In this document: positions 27,696 through 37,129 of the stretch, one piece after another
Numbering within the stretch: position 1 is the stretch's first letter
How the letters are laid out: each line of letters starts with the position of its first letter
DNA from: Symbiodinium natans
Taxonomy: Eukaryota > Sar > Dinophyceae > Suessiales > Symbiodiniaceae
DNA length: 64,000 nucleotides
Assembly (NCBI GenBank): GCA_905221605.1
Contig: CAJNDS010002135.1
Span: 819,501-883,500 of the forward strand
Reading direction: 5' to 3'
The notes under the pieces: generated by a model
The model's database searches: none
Seen by the model: the letters and a program-made list of their open reading frames with translations, nothing else
Told to the model about the DNA's origin: nothing
Translations under genes and position numbers: made by a program

Positions 27696-30577
27696 TTATA
27701 CAGCCGTCGAAAGAGGCACCATGCCAGTTCCCAGAGTATAATTGCTGCCACCAAATATGCAACAAGGTCTGAATTGTTGACAACCATTTCAATACCTTGA
27801 GCCAGAACCATCACCGTAGACGTGTTGGCGACCTTGCACACCCCTTCTTCTGAGCAAAAGAATCCAGCAGTTGACACTTCTTCGCTACCAGTTGCCATCC
27901 CTTGCAGAGATGCAGCCACCATCATGACCGCCATTGCAAGCGAGGCTTTTTTCAAGTCAGTCCCTTGTACCAACAGTCGGAGACCCCAAAGTGCCTTTTG
28001 CTTTGCGTACACCTGTCCACTCATCAACTTAGTCAACAGGTCAGCGATCATATACTCACCGCGAAGATGCGCTATCACCATATAACCACGGTCCACCAGA
28101 GACCTGACACCGGCTGCTCGAATTCTCAGGTGTCTTGTCCTCCAGCTTCCAGCAGGATATTGAATGATCGAGCACGTTGAAACCGAATCTGTATACAGCA
28201 CTTTTTGCAGCGATTCTTCACCTGTTCCAACCAAAGCGGCAATTATAGGGGTGCACGACTGAATCATCGTTGCTCCCTCTATGGACGCATGTAATTCAGC
28301 TTCAGCTGTACTTAAAGCCACCGTTGATTGTCTTTGTGTTGCCCACATCACTGGACAGTCACCCCACACCACCACCGCTCCTGAGTGGCTCTTTTCATTT
28401 TCACCTGCATTAAAAATGGCATCCGCGTAGGACTCCACCACCTTGACACCTCGTCCATAACGCAACACCTCATTTCTTTCTTTTTCGCATGTTGCGATTG
28501 CTCCGAACGTCAAGCCTAACGTTGGAGTTGCAGCAAGGTATCGGAAAACCTCCTCAGCCTTTGTAACCACAAATCGCGGCCTTCGGGATGTCCACAAAGA
28601 CAACTGGCTCGTGCAGAACGCCAAATCAGGTCGAGTTTTGATTGCCACCCAGAGGAACTCCCCTACGGCACCTTGAGCCGCTCGCAAGGAAGGAATATCC
28701 ACCTCTTCTTCTTCACCTGGAGTTTCTTTCACCATTGGCAGGTTACTCCCTTTTCCAGTTTCATCGATCTGATACCCTCGTCGGTTCAGCAAATCTCTCA
28801 CAAAGTCCTCCTGGTTGAGAAAGAAGCTGCCATTTCGATACCAGATTTGGACACCTAAAAACTTCAGGAATCCATCACCGCAGCCTGGACCACAGAACTC
28901 GGGTTCAGAAGTTTTCCACTCCTTCCTAATCTGTTCCAAGGCCTCCCGGAGCACTGTCATAGTCCCAGCCATCAAAAAATCATCCACGTAAAGACCCATT
29001 GTCCCTACCAACTTGCTTGCACCTTCCAGCTTCTCTTGCGCCATAATAAGGAACAGACTTGGGTCTGCATTGGACCTCTGAAAGCTCATCGCTTGTCCAT
29101 CCTTTGACACCCAAGACATCCCTTGAAGACGTTGGTCTCGCCACTCCACCCATGCTGCAGGACTTTCGGCCAAACCGTACAAGGCCTTCCTCACAATCCA
29201 CCGCTCCTCTTTTGTGCAAAGACCCAATTTCACCGCCGCCCTTGGGGGCTGCACCACCACCAAACGCCCTTCTCTTTGCGCCCTATTCATCGGCGCCGTC
29301 AGAAAAGCTTTGGAAATGTCTAAGCCAGCGATGATCCACACCATATATGCTGCGTGCCTCACTTGACACCTGAATGTAGTTGAATCTAAACCTGGAGCGT
29401 ACAGCGAGTGACGACTGAGTGACCTCGGCCCTTCATATTCTGTAGCTGCCGTTGACGAAATGAAGTTTCCACATGCACAGATACGGGCACGTCGCCTCCC
29501 TGTCCCTTGCTTCCGGGTAAACACCACCAGACTGGGAACGTACTCAATCACCGGTGCATTAGGCTCTTCCGCCAATTTGTCCAGCTTTTCTTGAGTTGTT
29601 GGTTCCACCACCTCCAACTCTTTCACCAAAGACGTCACCTCGTCCGACAATGATTCCCTCCACTTTTCCAGCTCTTGCATGGCTTCTTGTGTAGGGATTG
29701 TTTTTGTTTGCAGGAACTCAACCTCCTCTGCTGCCTCAAGCGCAGTATTTTCTTGTACCATTTGCTGAACTTGAGCTGCTTTGACCAAAAACTTCGATAG
29801 CTGTTCCTCAGCCCGTTTTGCTTTAACCAGCCATTCTCTAGTCTCTGATCCTTTTTCTTCACTCGACTCATTGGCCGATCCATGGAACTCGTCCAAGATG
29901 CAACATTCCTGTTCAGCAATTAGGCGTCGAATACTCAAATGCTCTTCTAGAGCCCATTGATGCGCTTCGAACACAGCGTAGTCGACTTCTTCTGCAAGGT
30001 CGTCCAGCGAGGTCTCTTTCAACGTCATTTTTAACCACTTCCTTTTTTCACCTTCTTCAGCCTGTGGTTCCGGAAGAGGAAACTTGCATTGGAGAAGATA
30101 GCACCTATCCTTGTAGCTCAAACGCTCCATAAAAACAGGTGTGTACCCTGTCAAGGATACCCTGTTTCCTTTCCAAGGCATAGGGCCATGCAGCTTTCTC
30201 GGAAAGAACGACATGAAGTTCCAGTGGATATCCACCAATTTTCCAGGTAGGACTTTCTTCCCATAAGATTGCTCCACCACTTCAGCTCCTTCCTCTAAAA
30301 CCTTTTCATCCTCAACCCACAGCTGACCATCTTTATAGTCACCAAAGCCACACACATAATTGCAGCAATGTTTTTCATTGTGACTATCCCTATGCAATGA
30401 CACCGGAGCATTGCACGAGATTTGAAGAGCAGAAAATTTGGCTTCAGGATTGTGGTGCCTCACGAATGATGCCAAATAACGACATAGCCATGGTCTTCGA
30501 TGAGTCTCTTTTGTGATACCACACACTCCGCCATGAGTATAGTGGCCCAACACCAGAGCTCGCGTACTGTACACCAA
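27530..30577 (-). CDS. pol part 2: 2OG-Fe(II)-oxygenase-like domain, reverse transcriptase, RNase H
   Basis: Residues about 45-145 contain H62-R-D64, a downstream H130-G-P-M-P-W and R139 in G-N-R-V-S-L, the H-x-D...H...R layout of 2-oxoglutarate/Fe(II) oxygenases. A coiled-coil-rich linker (about 200-335) follows. RT runs from about 345 to 600 with D-I-S-K-A-F-L-T-A-P and Y-V-D-D at 530-533. RNase H follows, with S-Y-A-D-A and S-T-A-E-A-E-L. A hydrophobic segment (D-L-V-A-Y-L-V-A-A-I-I-L-W) near residue 940 could span a membrane. The 5' end overlaps the integrase ORF in a frame -1 to it; the real product is presumably a fusion. Whether the oxygenase-like region is active is unknown. Confidence 0.85.
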   Translation of the reverse strand: MVYSTRALVLGHYTHGGVCGITKETHRRPWLCRYLASFVRHHNPEAKFSALQISCNAPVSLHRDSHNEKHCCNYVCGFGDYKDGQLWVEDEKVLEEGAEVVEQSYGKKVLPGKLVDIHWNFMSFFPRKLHGPMPWKGNRVSLTGYTPVFMERLSYKDRCYLLQCKFPLPEPQAEEGEKRKWLKMTLKETSLDDLAEEVDYAVFEAHQWALEEHLSIRRLIAEQECCILDEFHGSANESSEEKGSETREWLVKAKRAEEQLSKFLVKAAQVQQMVQENTALEAAEEVEFLQTKTIPTQEAMQELEKWRESLSDEVTSLVKELEVVEPTTQEKLDKLAEEPNAPVIEYVPSLVVFTRKQGTGRRRARICACGNFISSTAATEYEGPRSLSRHSLYAPGLDSTTFRCQVRHAAYMVWIIAGLDISKAFLTAPMNRAQREGRLVVVQPPRAAVKLGLCTKEERWIVRKALYGLAESPAAWVEWRDQRLQGMSWVSKDGQAMSFQRSNADPSLFLIMAQEKLEGASKLVGTMGLYVDDFLMAGTMTVLREALEQIRKEWKTSEPEFCGPGCGDGFLKFLGVQIWYRNGSFFLNQEDFVRDLLNRRGYQIDETGKGSNLPMVKETPGEEEEVDIPSLRAAQGAVGEFLWVAIKTRPDLAFCTSQLSLWTSRRPRFVVTKAEEVFRYLAATPTLGLTFGAIATCEKERNEVLRYGRGVKVVESYADAIFNAGENEKSHSGAVVVWGDCPVMWATQRQSTVALSTAEAELHASIEGATMIQSCTPIIAALVGTGEESLQKVLYTDSVSTCSIIQYPAGSWRTRHLRIRAAGVRSLVDRGYMVIAHLRGEYMIADLLTKLMSGQVYAKQKALWGLRLLVQGTDLKKASLAMAVMMVAASLQGMATGSEEVSTAGFFCSEEGVCKVANTSTVMVLAQGIEMVVNNSDLVAYLVAAIILWELAWCLFRRLYKWLWIRKRWLFLRVPLCIQQWVGTVCTQAVTVMFCDIHSSELRRFVSIASRMAGW

Positions 30578-33500
30578 TTGTTGATACCACCTCTTCGATT
30601 CACCCTCTTTGGGTATACAATCCCTTCCAAAAGCTCCTCACAGTCCACGTAATCATACATAGACCTTTCATACATTGACTTGGCTTTTTGCTCTTCTTTT
30701 TCCAACTGTGTTCCATCCTCAGCAGTCTCACTTTTGCAGACCAAATAAGCATTTTCATGAGGAGAACAGCAAGTCGGCCAATACTCATCACCAGGAACAT
30801 TGTCCTCAACATCTGCATTTTCTTCCAGCTCCCCCAGACCCTGCATGTCATCCTCGAAAATTTCTAAGGGCGGACTCTCCCCCCGCTTGCGAAGCAAGCG
30901 CAAGGAGCCCACATGACCACGCAGTGAAGAGGCCGGGCTTTTTTCATTTAACCGATGACGAACTGGAGGATCGCGAGGCGGAGGTAAAGGAGGACCTTCC
31001 TCATCAGCGAACCGAAGCGCCGGTTTTTTCCCCTTGAGACGATGCTCTGGAGGAGAAGGCTCCTGTTCTTCTACCACCCCTTCCAGCTCCAATTCAGGCG
31101 GTTCCTTTATATTGGAAAAAATCGTAGTGCAGGGAAATAACACCAGTTCATCCGGATCTTTTGCAGTCCCTTGAGCTTCCACCCAATAACCACCAGGTAG
31201 GTCATCGCATGGACCCAAAAGAAGTGCAGGCTGCGTACGATCGACCCATTGCCGACCTTTCTTTGTTCCATCCGGACCCAGCAACTCCCACGGACGACGT
31301 TTGACTTGAATCTGAGCACCAAAGGGAAGCAATGCTTTAGGATTCAACCCCAACTCCCTTTCAGCTTTCTGCCACCGTAACATTGACCAATGGCGAGCAG
31401 CCAGTGCCCAGTACGCCGGCCCGAGTCGCGCCTCCTTTAAGAGCGACCTGACACCACGTTTGAATAAACCCACACATGCTTCAGCGCGCCCATTTGTTTG
31501 CGGGACTCCAGGATCACCAGTGGTCCTATATATCAGACGAGTTTCGCAAAAGGACCGGAAGCGTGCATTGACAAACTCCCCCGCTCGATCTGAGTGGATT
31601 CTCAACACCGGATACCCATGTCTCTGCAAGCGCACCATCATTCTTTGAACTGCCGATAAAACAGTTGTTTGCTGTTTGTCCACAATCGGCTCCACCATAA
31701 CGAAGTTGATCATACGGACCGGTTGGGTCAAGTGGTCCTTCAGTTCCTTCCAGGATTTTTCAGAAGCTTGAATTTTCAACACCTCTGCCTCCAGAACTGG
31801 CGCAGGTTCCACCGGTGCAGAGTCTTCCTCCTCGAAGTTAGCGACTGCATCGCCTAACCATTCTCCAACACCAGCACCATCATCTACCACCTGATCTTCC
31901 ACCTCATCCGCATCTTCCTCCTTTTCTGGAGGGCGACCCACATTGGGATCCAACATTGGAAATTGATACACACCAATAACAGCGTGTCGTGGCTTCTGCT
32001 GGTGAGCATCCTTTGAACACTTGTATGGACCCGCTAAGTCCAATGATAAAGTGTAAGCATCCCCATGCTTTCGCCTCAAATGGCGACGCTCTTTTCCAGC
32101 AGCAGACACACAGATTTGACAATCACGTCTGAAGGGAATATGCCCCCTTAGGCAATGGTCACGGAAAGCTCGCTCCTCGGTCGTCAACCTCCGTAACGTC
32201 CCTTCTCGTTCTTCTTTTTTTAACACCGTAGCTTCCCGTTCAGCATCGCTCTCATGCAACCATTGTGCCAACCTGTGACGTATTCTTTTAACCAATCCAA
32301 ACGCCCATCGCGCCCATATAGAGGATTGTCCAATACGCTCTTCCAGGGTAGAAGCGAATGTTGCTGACCACGGAACAACCACGCGAACCTGTTCCAACGA
32401 TTCCCATAGTTCCATATCAGACACCAGGAAAGTCGTAGGTTTCACCAGAGCATGTCCCAATGCTCCTTGATCAAAGTGTGCAGCGTACATTCCATAACGC
32501 TCACAAAAGCTTTTCACCTCTGGCCAACTCCAGAAGGTAGGACTTGAGAGCCCTTCCTGAGAACCATCCACCAGATCCTCAGCACTCAAGACCGTTTTGC
32601 CGTTCTGAGAGAAATCTTTCCCTATGAGTTCAGGGTCCCCAGGGCTTTCCATGCCAAAGAAGACAGAACTTCCATTGATGACTTCAGCAGTTCCACACCT
32701 TGAATGCACCGCCACGTCATATAGGAAAAGCATCTTCAGAAGTAAAACACCATCCTTTTGGGCTAATTCTTGATGTGGCCAAGGAAGACTCTTTAACCCC
32801 AACCGTTCAGGTCCACAGCGTCGGCGTAATACAGGTGGACCACCGTCTTCACCTCTCAACCTTGACACTGTCCTGCATGGAGGTCCTCCCACCACAGCAA
32901 CCACCTTTCCTTCAGCCGCCAGATGCAGAAGATACTTCCAGACGCTCGAATTATGTAGGTCACCACCTTTTGTCAAATCCAGCTCCAGTACCTCCACATC
33001 CCGACTGGGAAAATGCCATTTTTGTTTTCCTGAAAATAGGTGTACCACCACCCTTTTTGCTCGTGCCAGCCGTCTCCTTTTATGACGGTTGAAAGGCAAC
33101 GCCGCAATATCTCCACGTGGCAACAGCTCCATCAGCATATTTTCTGGTATATCCCCATAATACCACCGAAGAAATCTCCAGCATGCCTGGACGAACTCCT
33201 CCTCATTCGCTGACGCTGTCCGCGCTGCGCTTTGCAACGACGTTTTTACAGCCACCTCGTTGTCCGTATTCGGACACCCTTGAACCATACGTGCCACCTT
33301 CAAAGCTTGCTTTGGTGAGCACCAATCCATTTCATCAATGATCTGAAGCGCCACTTCCTTTTCCAAACAAGGGCACCCATTCAGATCACGAACGCGAAGT
33401 TCCCCCAGAACAGGATGTGAGGCTGTGCACTTGCCACCACGCCACTGAACTCTGAGACCAACCAAGGCGCTCGCTTTGCCAATTGGCACTAGTGGATCTA

Positions 33501-33930
33501 CCATTTCAGGAGTTACCAGGGTCCCACCTGGGGTAATACACATCTCCCGAGATCCAACAGCTAAAGACACCAACACCTTTTGCTGCGGAAGCTGTTCTCC
33601 AGGACGAAGTGATCTGAGAGGATGTGATGCTCCCGAGTCCAACATGCCCATTCCCGAACACTCATTGGTGTCAGAAACCCTGGCCACATGTAGAACGCAT
33701 ACTCCTCGGCCTTCTCCCTGCTTCGGCAACAACGTGGCATCCGACGAACCGACTCCACAGTCCGCCCTTCCATTCCTCCATTGAGAATGGGACCAAGACA
33801 CACGCTGCCTTTCAGCATGCAAAACCATTTTTTCAGCTGTTTTGTAATCCATAACCAAACAGCCATGTTCAAACCACAAGAGCTGGTCCAGCGAAGATTT
33901 TGCACCCACGTGACACATCCCATTGATCAC
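30460..33930 (-). CDS. pol part 1: aspartic protease, C5-methyltransferase-like domain, integrase
   Basis: Residue 98 begins D-S-G-A-S-H, the retropepsin active site. Residues about 293-360 read V-V-V-H-L-F-S-G ... V-E-V-L-E-L-D-L ... G-G-P-P-C-R-T-V-S-R, resembling motifs I and IV (PPC) of cytosine-C5 methyltransferases; the motif VI equivalent is M-E-S-P rather than an E-N-V form, so it looks degenerate. Integrase has an H-x5-H-x6-C-x2-C finger (H-C-L-R-G-H-I-P-F-R-R-D-C-Q-I-C) and a DDE core: D-L-A-G-P, H-S-D-R-A-G-E-F and G-R-A-E-A. The ORF opens just after the preceding frame ends (GTG overlaps the TGA), so it is a frame-shifted continuation, not an independent gene. Cytosine methyltransferases are known as passengers of some dinoflagellate copia elements. 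Confidence 0.85.
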   Translation of the reverse strand: MINGMCHVGAKSSLDQLLWFEHGCLVMDYKTAEKMVLHAERQRVSWSHSQWRNGRADCGVGSSDATLLPKQGEGRGVCVLHVARVSDTNECSGMGMLDSGASHPLRSLRPGEQLPQQKVLVSLAVGSREMCITPGGTLVTPEMVDPLVPIGKASALVGLRVQWRGGKCTASHPVLGELRVRDLNGCPCLEKEVALQIIDEMDWCSPKQALKVARMVQGCPNTDNEVAVKTSLQSAARTASANEEEFVQACWRFLRWYYGDIPENMLMELLPRGDIAALPFNRHKRRRLARAKRVVVHLFSGKQKWHFPSRDVEVLELDLTKGGDLHNSSVWKYLLHLAAEGKVVAVVGGPPCRTVSRLRGEDGGPPVLRRRCGPERLGLKSLPWPHQELAQKDGVLLLKMLFLYDVAVHSRCGTAEVINGSSVFFGMESPGDPELIGKDFSQNGKTVLSAEDLVDGSQEGLSSPTFWSWPEVKSFCERYGMYAAHFDQGALGHALVKPTTFLVSDMELWESLEQVRVVVPWSATFASTLEERIGQSSIWARWAFGLVKRIRHRLAQWLHESDAEREATVLKKEEREGTLRRLTTEERAFRDHCLRGHIPFRRDCQICVSAAGKERRHLRRKHGDAYTLSLDLAGPYKCSKDAHQQKPRHAVIGVYQFPMLDPNVGRPPEKEEDADEVEDQVVDDGAGVGEWLGDAVANFEEEDSAPVEPAPVLEAEVLKIQASEKSWKELKDHLTQPVRMINFVMVEPIVDKQQTTVLSAVQRMMVRLQRHGYPVLRIHSDRAGEFVNARFRSFCETRLIYRTTGDPGVPQTNGRAEACVGLFKRGVRSLLKEARLGPAYWALAARHWSMLRWQKAERELGLNPKALLPFGAQIQVKRRPWELLGPDGTKKGRQWVDRTQPALLLGPCDDLPGGYWVEAQGTAKDPDELVLFPCTTIFSNIKEPPELELEGVVEEQEPSPPEHRLKGKKPALRFADEEGPPLPPPRDPPVRHRLNEKSPASSLRGHVGSLRLLRKRGESPPLEIFEDDMQGLGELEENADVEDNVPGDEYWPTCCSPHENAYLVCKSETAEDGTQLEKEEQKAKSMYERSMYDYVDCEELLEGIVYPKRVNRRGGINNWCTVRELWCWATILMAECVVSQKRLIEDHGYVVIWHHS

Positions 33931-34690
33931 GTGAGGTTCGCCCCAAACTCCAAAATCAACCAGAGAGGGATAATCAGGGGCCCATTGTCTTCCCTAATCA
34001 ACGTCCCTTTCTCTGTAATCCTCATTGCCACACCACCAAGCGCGCTTTGCACCATAACAGTAGTGTCGGGTAAACATTCCCATGGAAAAAGCGTCCGCGC
34101 AAGATGCGTAGCAGCTGTATCCACCAACGCCACTCTCCCTTCCTGCTGAAACAATCCAGATCCGCATAACATTCGAACACTGGGATCCCCGCTCGATGCT
34201 GACTGCGCTGATGACAGCTTCATAGATTTCAGCACTTCCAACGCTTCAGCAAGGACTTGATTGGGTGTTGATGGTGATGAGGGACTTGCAGAACCTTTAT
34301 CCAATCCCGCATTAGCCGTCTCATCTCCCCCTTCAGCTACCTCTGCCTTTTTGGCATTTCCCCATTTCGCACCTTTGCCGCCCTTTCCCCCTTTGGGAGA
34401 ATTCCCTTTAGATCTGCTTCTCTCAGGGTTTGAGTCCACATTGGAACTTGCACCATCCTTATATGGACATTGCGGCTGCAGATGGCCAACGGCCCCACAC
34501 TCAAAACATCTTCCTCGCTCAAGGGAGTCTTTGTCATGGCGAAATTTGCAGCGGGATCCGAACTTGCAACCTGCATCGGTCTTCCCATATATCCAACAGA
34601 AAGGACGTTCACCATCTCCGCTGTACCTTTTTCCTTTCCCTTTGCCTTTGTCACCCTCCTCTGTCTCGTCACCAGTTCCCTTTTTGGGCC
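33927..34690 (-). CDS. gag/pol continuation: CCCH and CCHC zinc fingers and first protease-like domain
   Basis: This is the +1 frame relative to gag, entered near the gag stop. It shows a basic G-K-G-K stretch, a CCCH-type finger (G-C-K-F-G-S-R-C-K-F-R-H), then the zinc knuckle C-F-E-C-G-A-V-G-H-L-Q-P-Q-C (C-x2-C-x4-H-x4-C). Further on is A-L-V-D-T-A-A-T-H followed by a G-T-L-I and P-L-W-L-I-L-E-F-G arrangement that mirrors the canonical protease domain in the next ORF. The catalytic triad reads D-T-A instead of D-[ST]-G, so this copy may be inactive. It ends with TGA overlapping the next frame. Confidence 0.7.
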
Positions 34691-36708
34691 TTGTTTAACC
34701 TGGCCCTTTTCTTGGCGTCCGAGTCCTGCTTCACCTCTTGTTCACCAGCACTATGCAATAGCAGTTCAAACTCTGCCTGTAACATTTCAGCTAGTTGTGT
34801 CGCAGTTTCAGAGGTCGGCGAGTAGTCCACCCCCAATTTCTCCCGAAAGGATGCCACTCTGAAATGCACCGTAGGGTGTTTTGCCAGCAACGCGGATGAT
34901 AAAGCATCCAATCCCTTGATAAGCAAGGTAGCGTCCGGCTCGGATGCTCGCAGCTCCCTTAATCGGGAACGCCATTGCGCCCATTGTCGCACTCCCTTAA
35001 TAGCCTCTGAGATCGAGGTTGCTGAAGATGGTTGCACCAAGAAGTTCAACATTGTGCTGCGCTCATTTGCTCCACCTGGTTGGTAGACCGTCAGCAATTT
35101 GTAAAATATCATCACTGACCCCAACATTCGAGTGGAAACGATCTCGGTCTTCAATCTCTCCGGAATCGCCTGTAGCAGCAAAGACACCGCTCTCTGCTCC
35201 AACAAAACATGCACAGTTTGAACCACCTTGAGCCCTTCTAGCTCAGCCTTGATGCCCAACCTTTCCAGTGGAGAAACACTCAACCATTTGGCATACGCTT
35301 GATATGCCTTTGAGTAGACGCATTGCCACCACACTCTTCCTGTATCTGTCAGCGAAGACAACATTGGTTCGATCATTGCGATCCAATCACCCAGTGCCGT
35401 CGGATTGCTTGGTGTGTAGTCTGCCAAAGTTGGAAGGCTCATCACATGCTTCCCGAGAGCCTCCGGACGTTCGGTTCCAGAACTATCACCAGTGATTGGC
35501 ATACCGCGTGGCACCACTGCTCCAGGAGGTAAGCTGACCCTTCCACCAGGCCCTTGAGGTAGTCCATGTCCTATACCGGGCGTAACAGCTGTGAGCGGAA
35601 CCTTTTCTAATTCCAACTTCCCAGCGACCATTTTCCACCGATACGGAACATCATCCACCATTGTATATCCACCCGATCCTGCTGAGTTCTCTTGCGTTGC
35701 AGTTTCCCGAGCTGAAACAAAACCGGGCTGGTTCCCCGCAGGTGCGACAGAACCATCAACACCTGATGGCACGGAAGTAATCGGAACATGTGTTAAACCA
35801 GGTGGTCCACTTGCATATCCACCACTTGCAGGACCTCCCGTGGGGTAATTCAATGGAGGCAATCTGGAGGGTTTCTTCCCTTCAGCTACATGCATCATTG
35901 GCACTTCTTTTTCATCCTCCACTTGAACATCCCCCTTCCTGGACCCAGGCAAGGATTGAAGATCACAACCCTTTGGCAGGTCGTAGCCCTCAATAGGCAG
36001 CCATGTCCCATCAGGCAACACAGTCCAAAAACCACCCATACCATCCGTGTAGAAAACTTGTCCTGGCAGGTACTGCTTCTCTGGAGTCATTCCTAGAGGA
36101 TATGCCGTGTTTGCGTCCACCACTCCAGAGCTCCGTGCCCTTGAAGCTGACCCAGATGCAGCAGATGTATAGCTCTTTTCTTCCGCCCGATGCAACCTGT
36201 TCCCCAGCTCCTTTGTCTGCACAAGCAACTCTTTCAGCGCACGCTTCACCACCGCCATATCTTCAGTTTGCTCTTCACCACTAACATCAGGAATGAGTTC
36301 TTCGTCGGCTTGCACTCCACCAATAGTACCTCGTTCCATTTGTCCCATTAAGCCTGACGATGGTCTCTCAACAGGTGCAGGTTCCTGACCCAAAAGATCT
36401 TGCAGCGAAGGCGGTCTCCTCGTACCTTCACCACTCCTATCCCCTCCGCTCGCGGGAAGACTTGCCGGCCTTGATTGCCTAAGTCTCATTTCTTCTTGAG
36501 CCCGCTCGCTCCAGAAAGGATTTGCTGCTTGAACCGGAACCACTTCGTTTTCCACCTGAGGCGTTGGTTGTATCATTGCAACCTCCCTACCATCTGTCAG
36601 TGCTTGTACCATTTGTTGTCGATCTTCACCCCCATCACCACGATTTCCTTCGGCTTCATTGGCCGTTGGCGACAGTCCAGGCTCAGAGCGACGCCGCATC
36701 ATGTCCAT
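34669..36708 (-). CDS. gag-like capsid/nucleocapsid protein
   Basis: I take the start at ATG 36708 (M-D-M-M-R-R-R-S-E-P); the open frame extends slightly further only with a TTG. The N-terminal ~380 residues are charged and Pro/Gly-rich; the C-terminal ~250 residues are helical and resemble a Ty1/copia capsid (L-A-D-Y-T-P ... W-I-A-M-I-E-P ... W-W-Q-C-V-Y). It ends K-A-Q-K-G-N-W-TGA, after which a +1 shift opens the zinc-finger frame. Function: particle formation and RNA packaging, inferred from position. Confidence 0.8.
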   Translation of the reverse strand: MDMMRRRSEPGLSPTANEAEGNRGDGGEDRQQMVQALTDGREVAMIQPTPQVENEVVPVQAANPFWSERAQEEMRLRQSRPASLPASGGDRSGEGTRRPPSLQDLLGQEPAPVERPSSGLMGQMERGTIGGVQADEELIPDVSGEEQTEDMAVVKRALKELLVQTKELGNRLHRAEEKSYTSAASGSASRARSSGVVDANTAYPLGMTPEKQYLPGQVFYTDGMGGFWTVLPDGTWLPIEGYDLPKGCDLQSLPGSRKGDVQVEDEKEVPMMHVAEGKKPSRLPPLNYPTGGPASGGYASGPPGLTHVPITSVPSGVDGSVAPAGNQPGFVSARETATQENSAGSGGYTMVDDVPYRWKMVAGKLELEKVPLTAVTPGIGHGLPQGPGGRVSLPPGAVVPRGMPITGDSSGTERPEALGKHVMSLPTLADYTPSNPTALGDWIAMIEPMLSSLTDTGRVWWQCVYSKAYQAYAKWLSVSPLERLGIKAELEGLKVVQTVHVLLEQRAVSLLLQAIPERLKTEIVSTRMLGSVMIFYKLLTVYQPGGANERSTMLNFLVQPSSATSISEAIKGVRQWAQWRSRLRELRASEPDATLLIKGLDALSSALLAKHPTVHFRVASFREKLGVDYSPTSETATQLAEMLQAEFELLLHSAGEQEVKQDSDAKKRARLNKAQKGNW

Positions 36709-36758
36709 GGCGTTAAACAAACGAAAAATCTTTACCAATTCCGCAGGAAGCCTAATTT

Positions 36759-36770
36759 GGGCTCATAACC
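36759..36770 (-). other. Primer-binding site, Met-tRNA anticodon-arm type
   Basis: Sense strand GGTTATGAGCCC directly follows the 5' LTR. Its complement GGGCTCATAACC matches the anticodon arm of a Met tRNA (CAU anticodon), as in copia-type elements primed by a tRNA half. Confidence 0.65.
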
Positions 36771-36998
36771 TACGGGGGCAACCGAAGGAGGACAAGAAAC
36801 AAAACAGTCAACCCCAACAGAAGCCCTTAATACCCCTGGAACAACCAACAACCGAACAACAAGACCCCAAACCAAGGGCACACTTTTTACGAAACCTTTG
36901 ACCGCTTTGGTCATGGCTTGAGCCAAAGATTACCGGGTTCATTGACCCTTCAACTTCCAATACCAACTCCTTTCTACAATACCAATTGCAGCTCCGCA
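36771..36998 (-). repeat. 5' LTR
   Basis: Identical to the 3' LTR apart from one G. TTTGGCTCAAG occurs at 36917-36927 on the reverse strand, preceded in sense direction by CCGGTAATC and followed by CCATGACC. Confidence 0.93.
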
Positions 36999-37071
36999 CC
37001 CTAAACCCTAAACCCTAAACCCTAGAGCCTCAAAACCCTAAGGCCCTAAAGCCCCGAAACCCGCACCCAAG

Positions 37072-37129
37072 GTATGCAGCTCAGCGTGAGCAGTCCATGG
37101 CCGAGAGTTTGGCCTACGTGGCCGCCAGG
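37072..37129 (+). CDS. Exon-like island
   Basis: After CCCAAG the sequence reads Y-A-A-Q-R-E-Q-S-M-A-E-S-L-A-Y-V-A-A-R, flanked by telomere-like arrays. Plausible acceptor AAG|G; donor uncertain. Confidence 0.35.

Larger units (their letters stand above)
27075..36998 (-). mobile_element. Full-length Ty1/copia LTR retrotransposon
   Basis: About 9.9 kb on the minus strand, bounded by LTRs of about 228 bp that differ by a single G insertion, so the insertion is young. CCCTA flanks both ends (27070-27074 and 36999-37003), consistent with a 5-bp duplication, though the surrounding telomere repeat makes this weak. Order in sense direction: LTR, PBS, gag, CCCH and CCHC fingers, two protease-like domains, methyltransferase-like domain, integrase, 2OG-oxygenase-like domain, RT, RNase H, membrane segment, Cys/His tail, PPT, LTR. 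Integrase before RT places it in the Ty1/copia group. Four frame changes interrupt the coding sequence. Confidence 0.93.
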
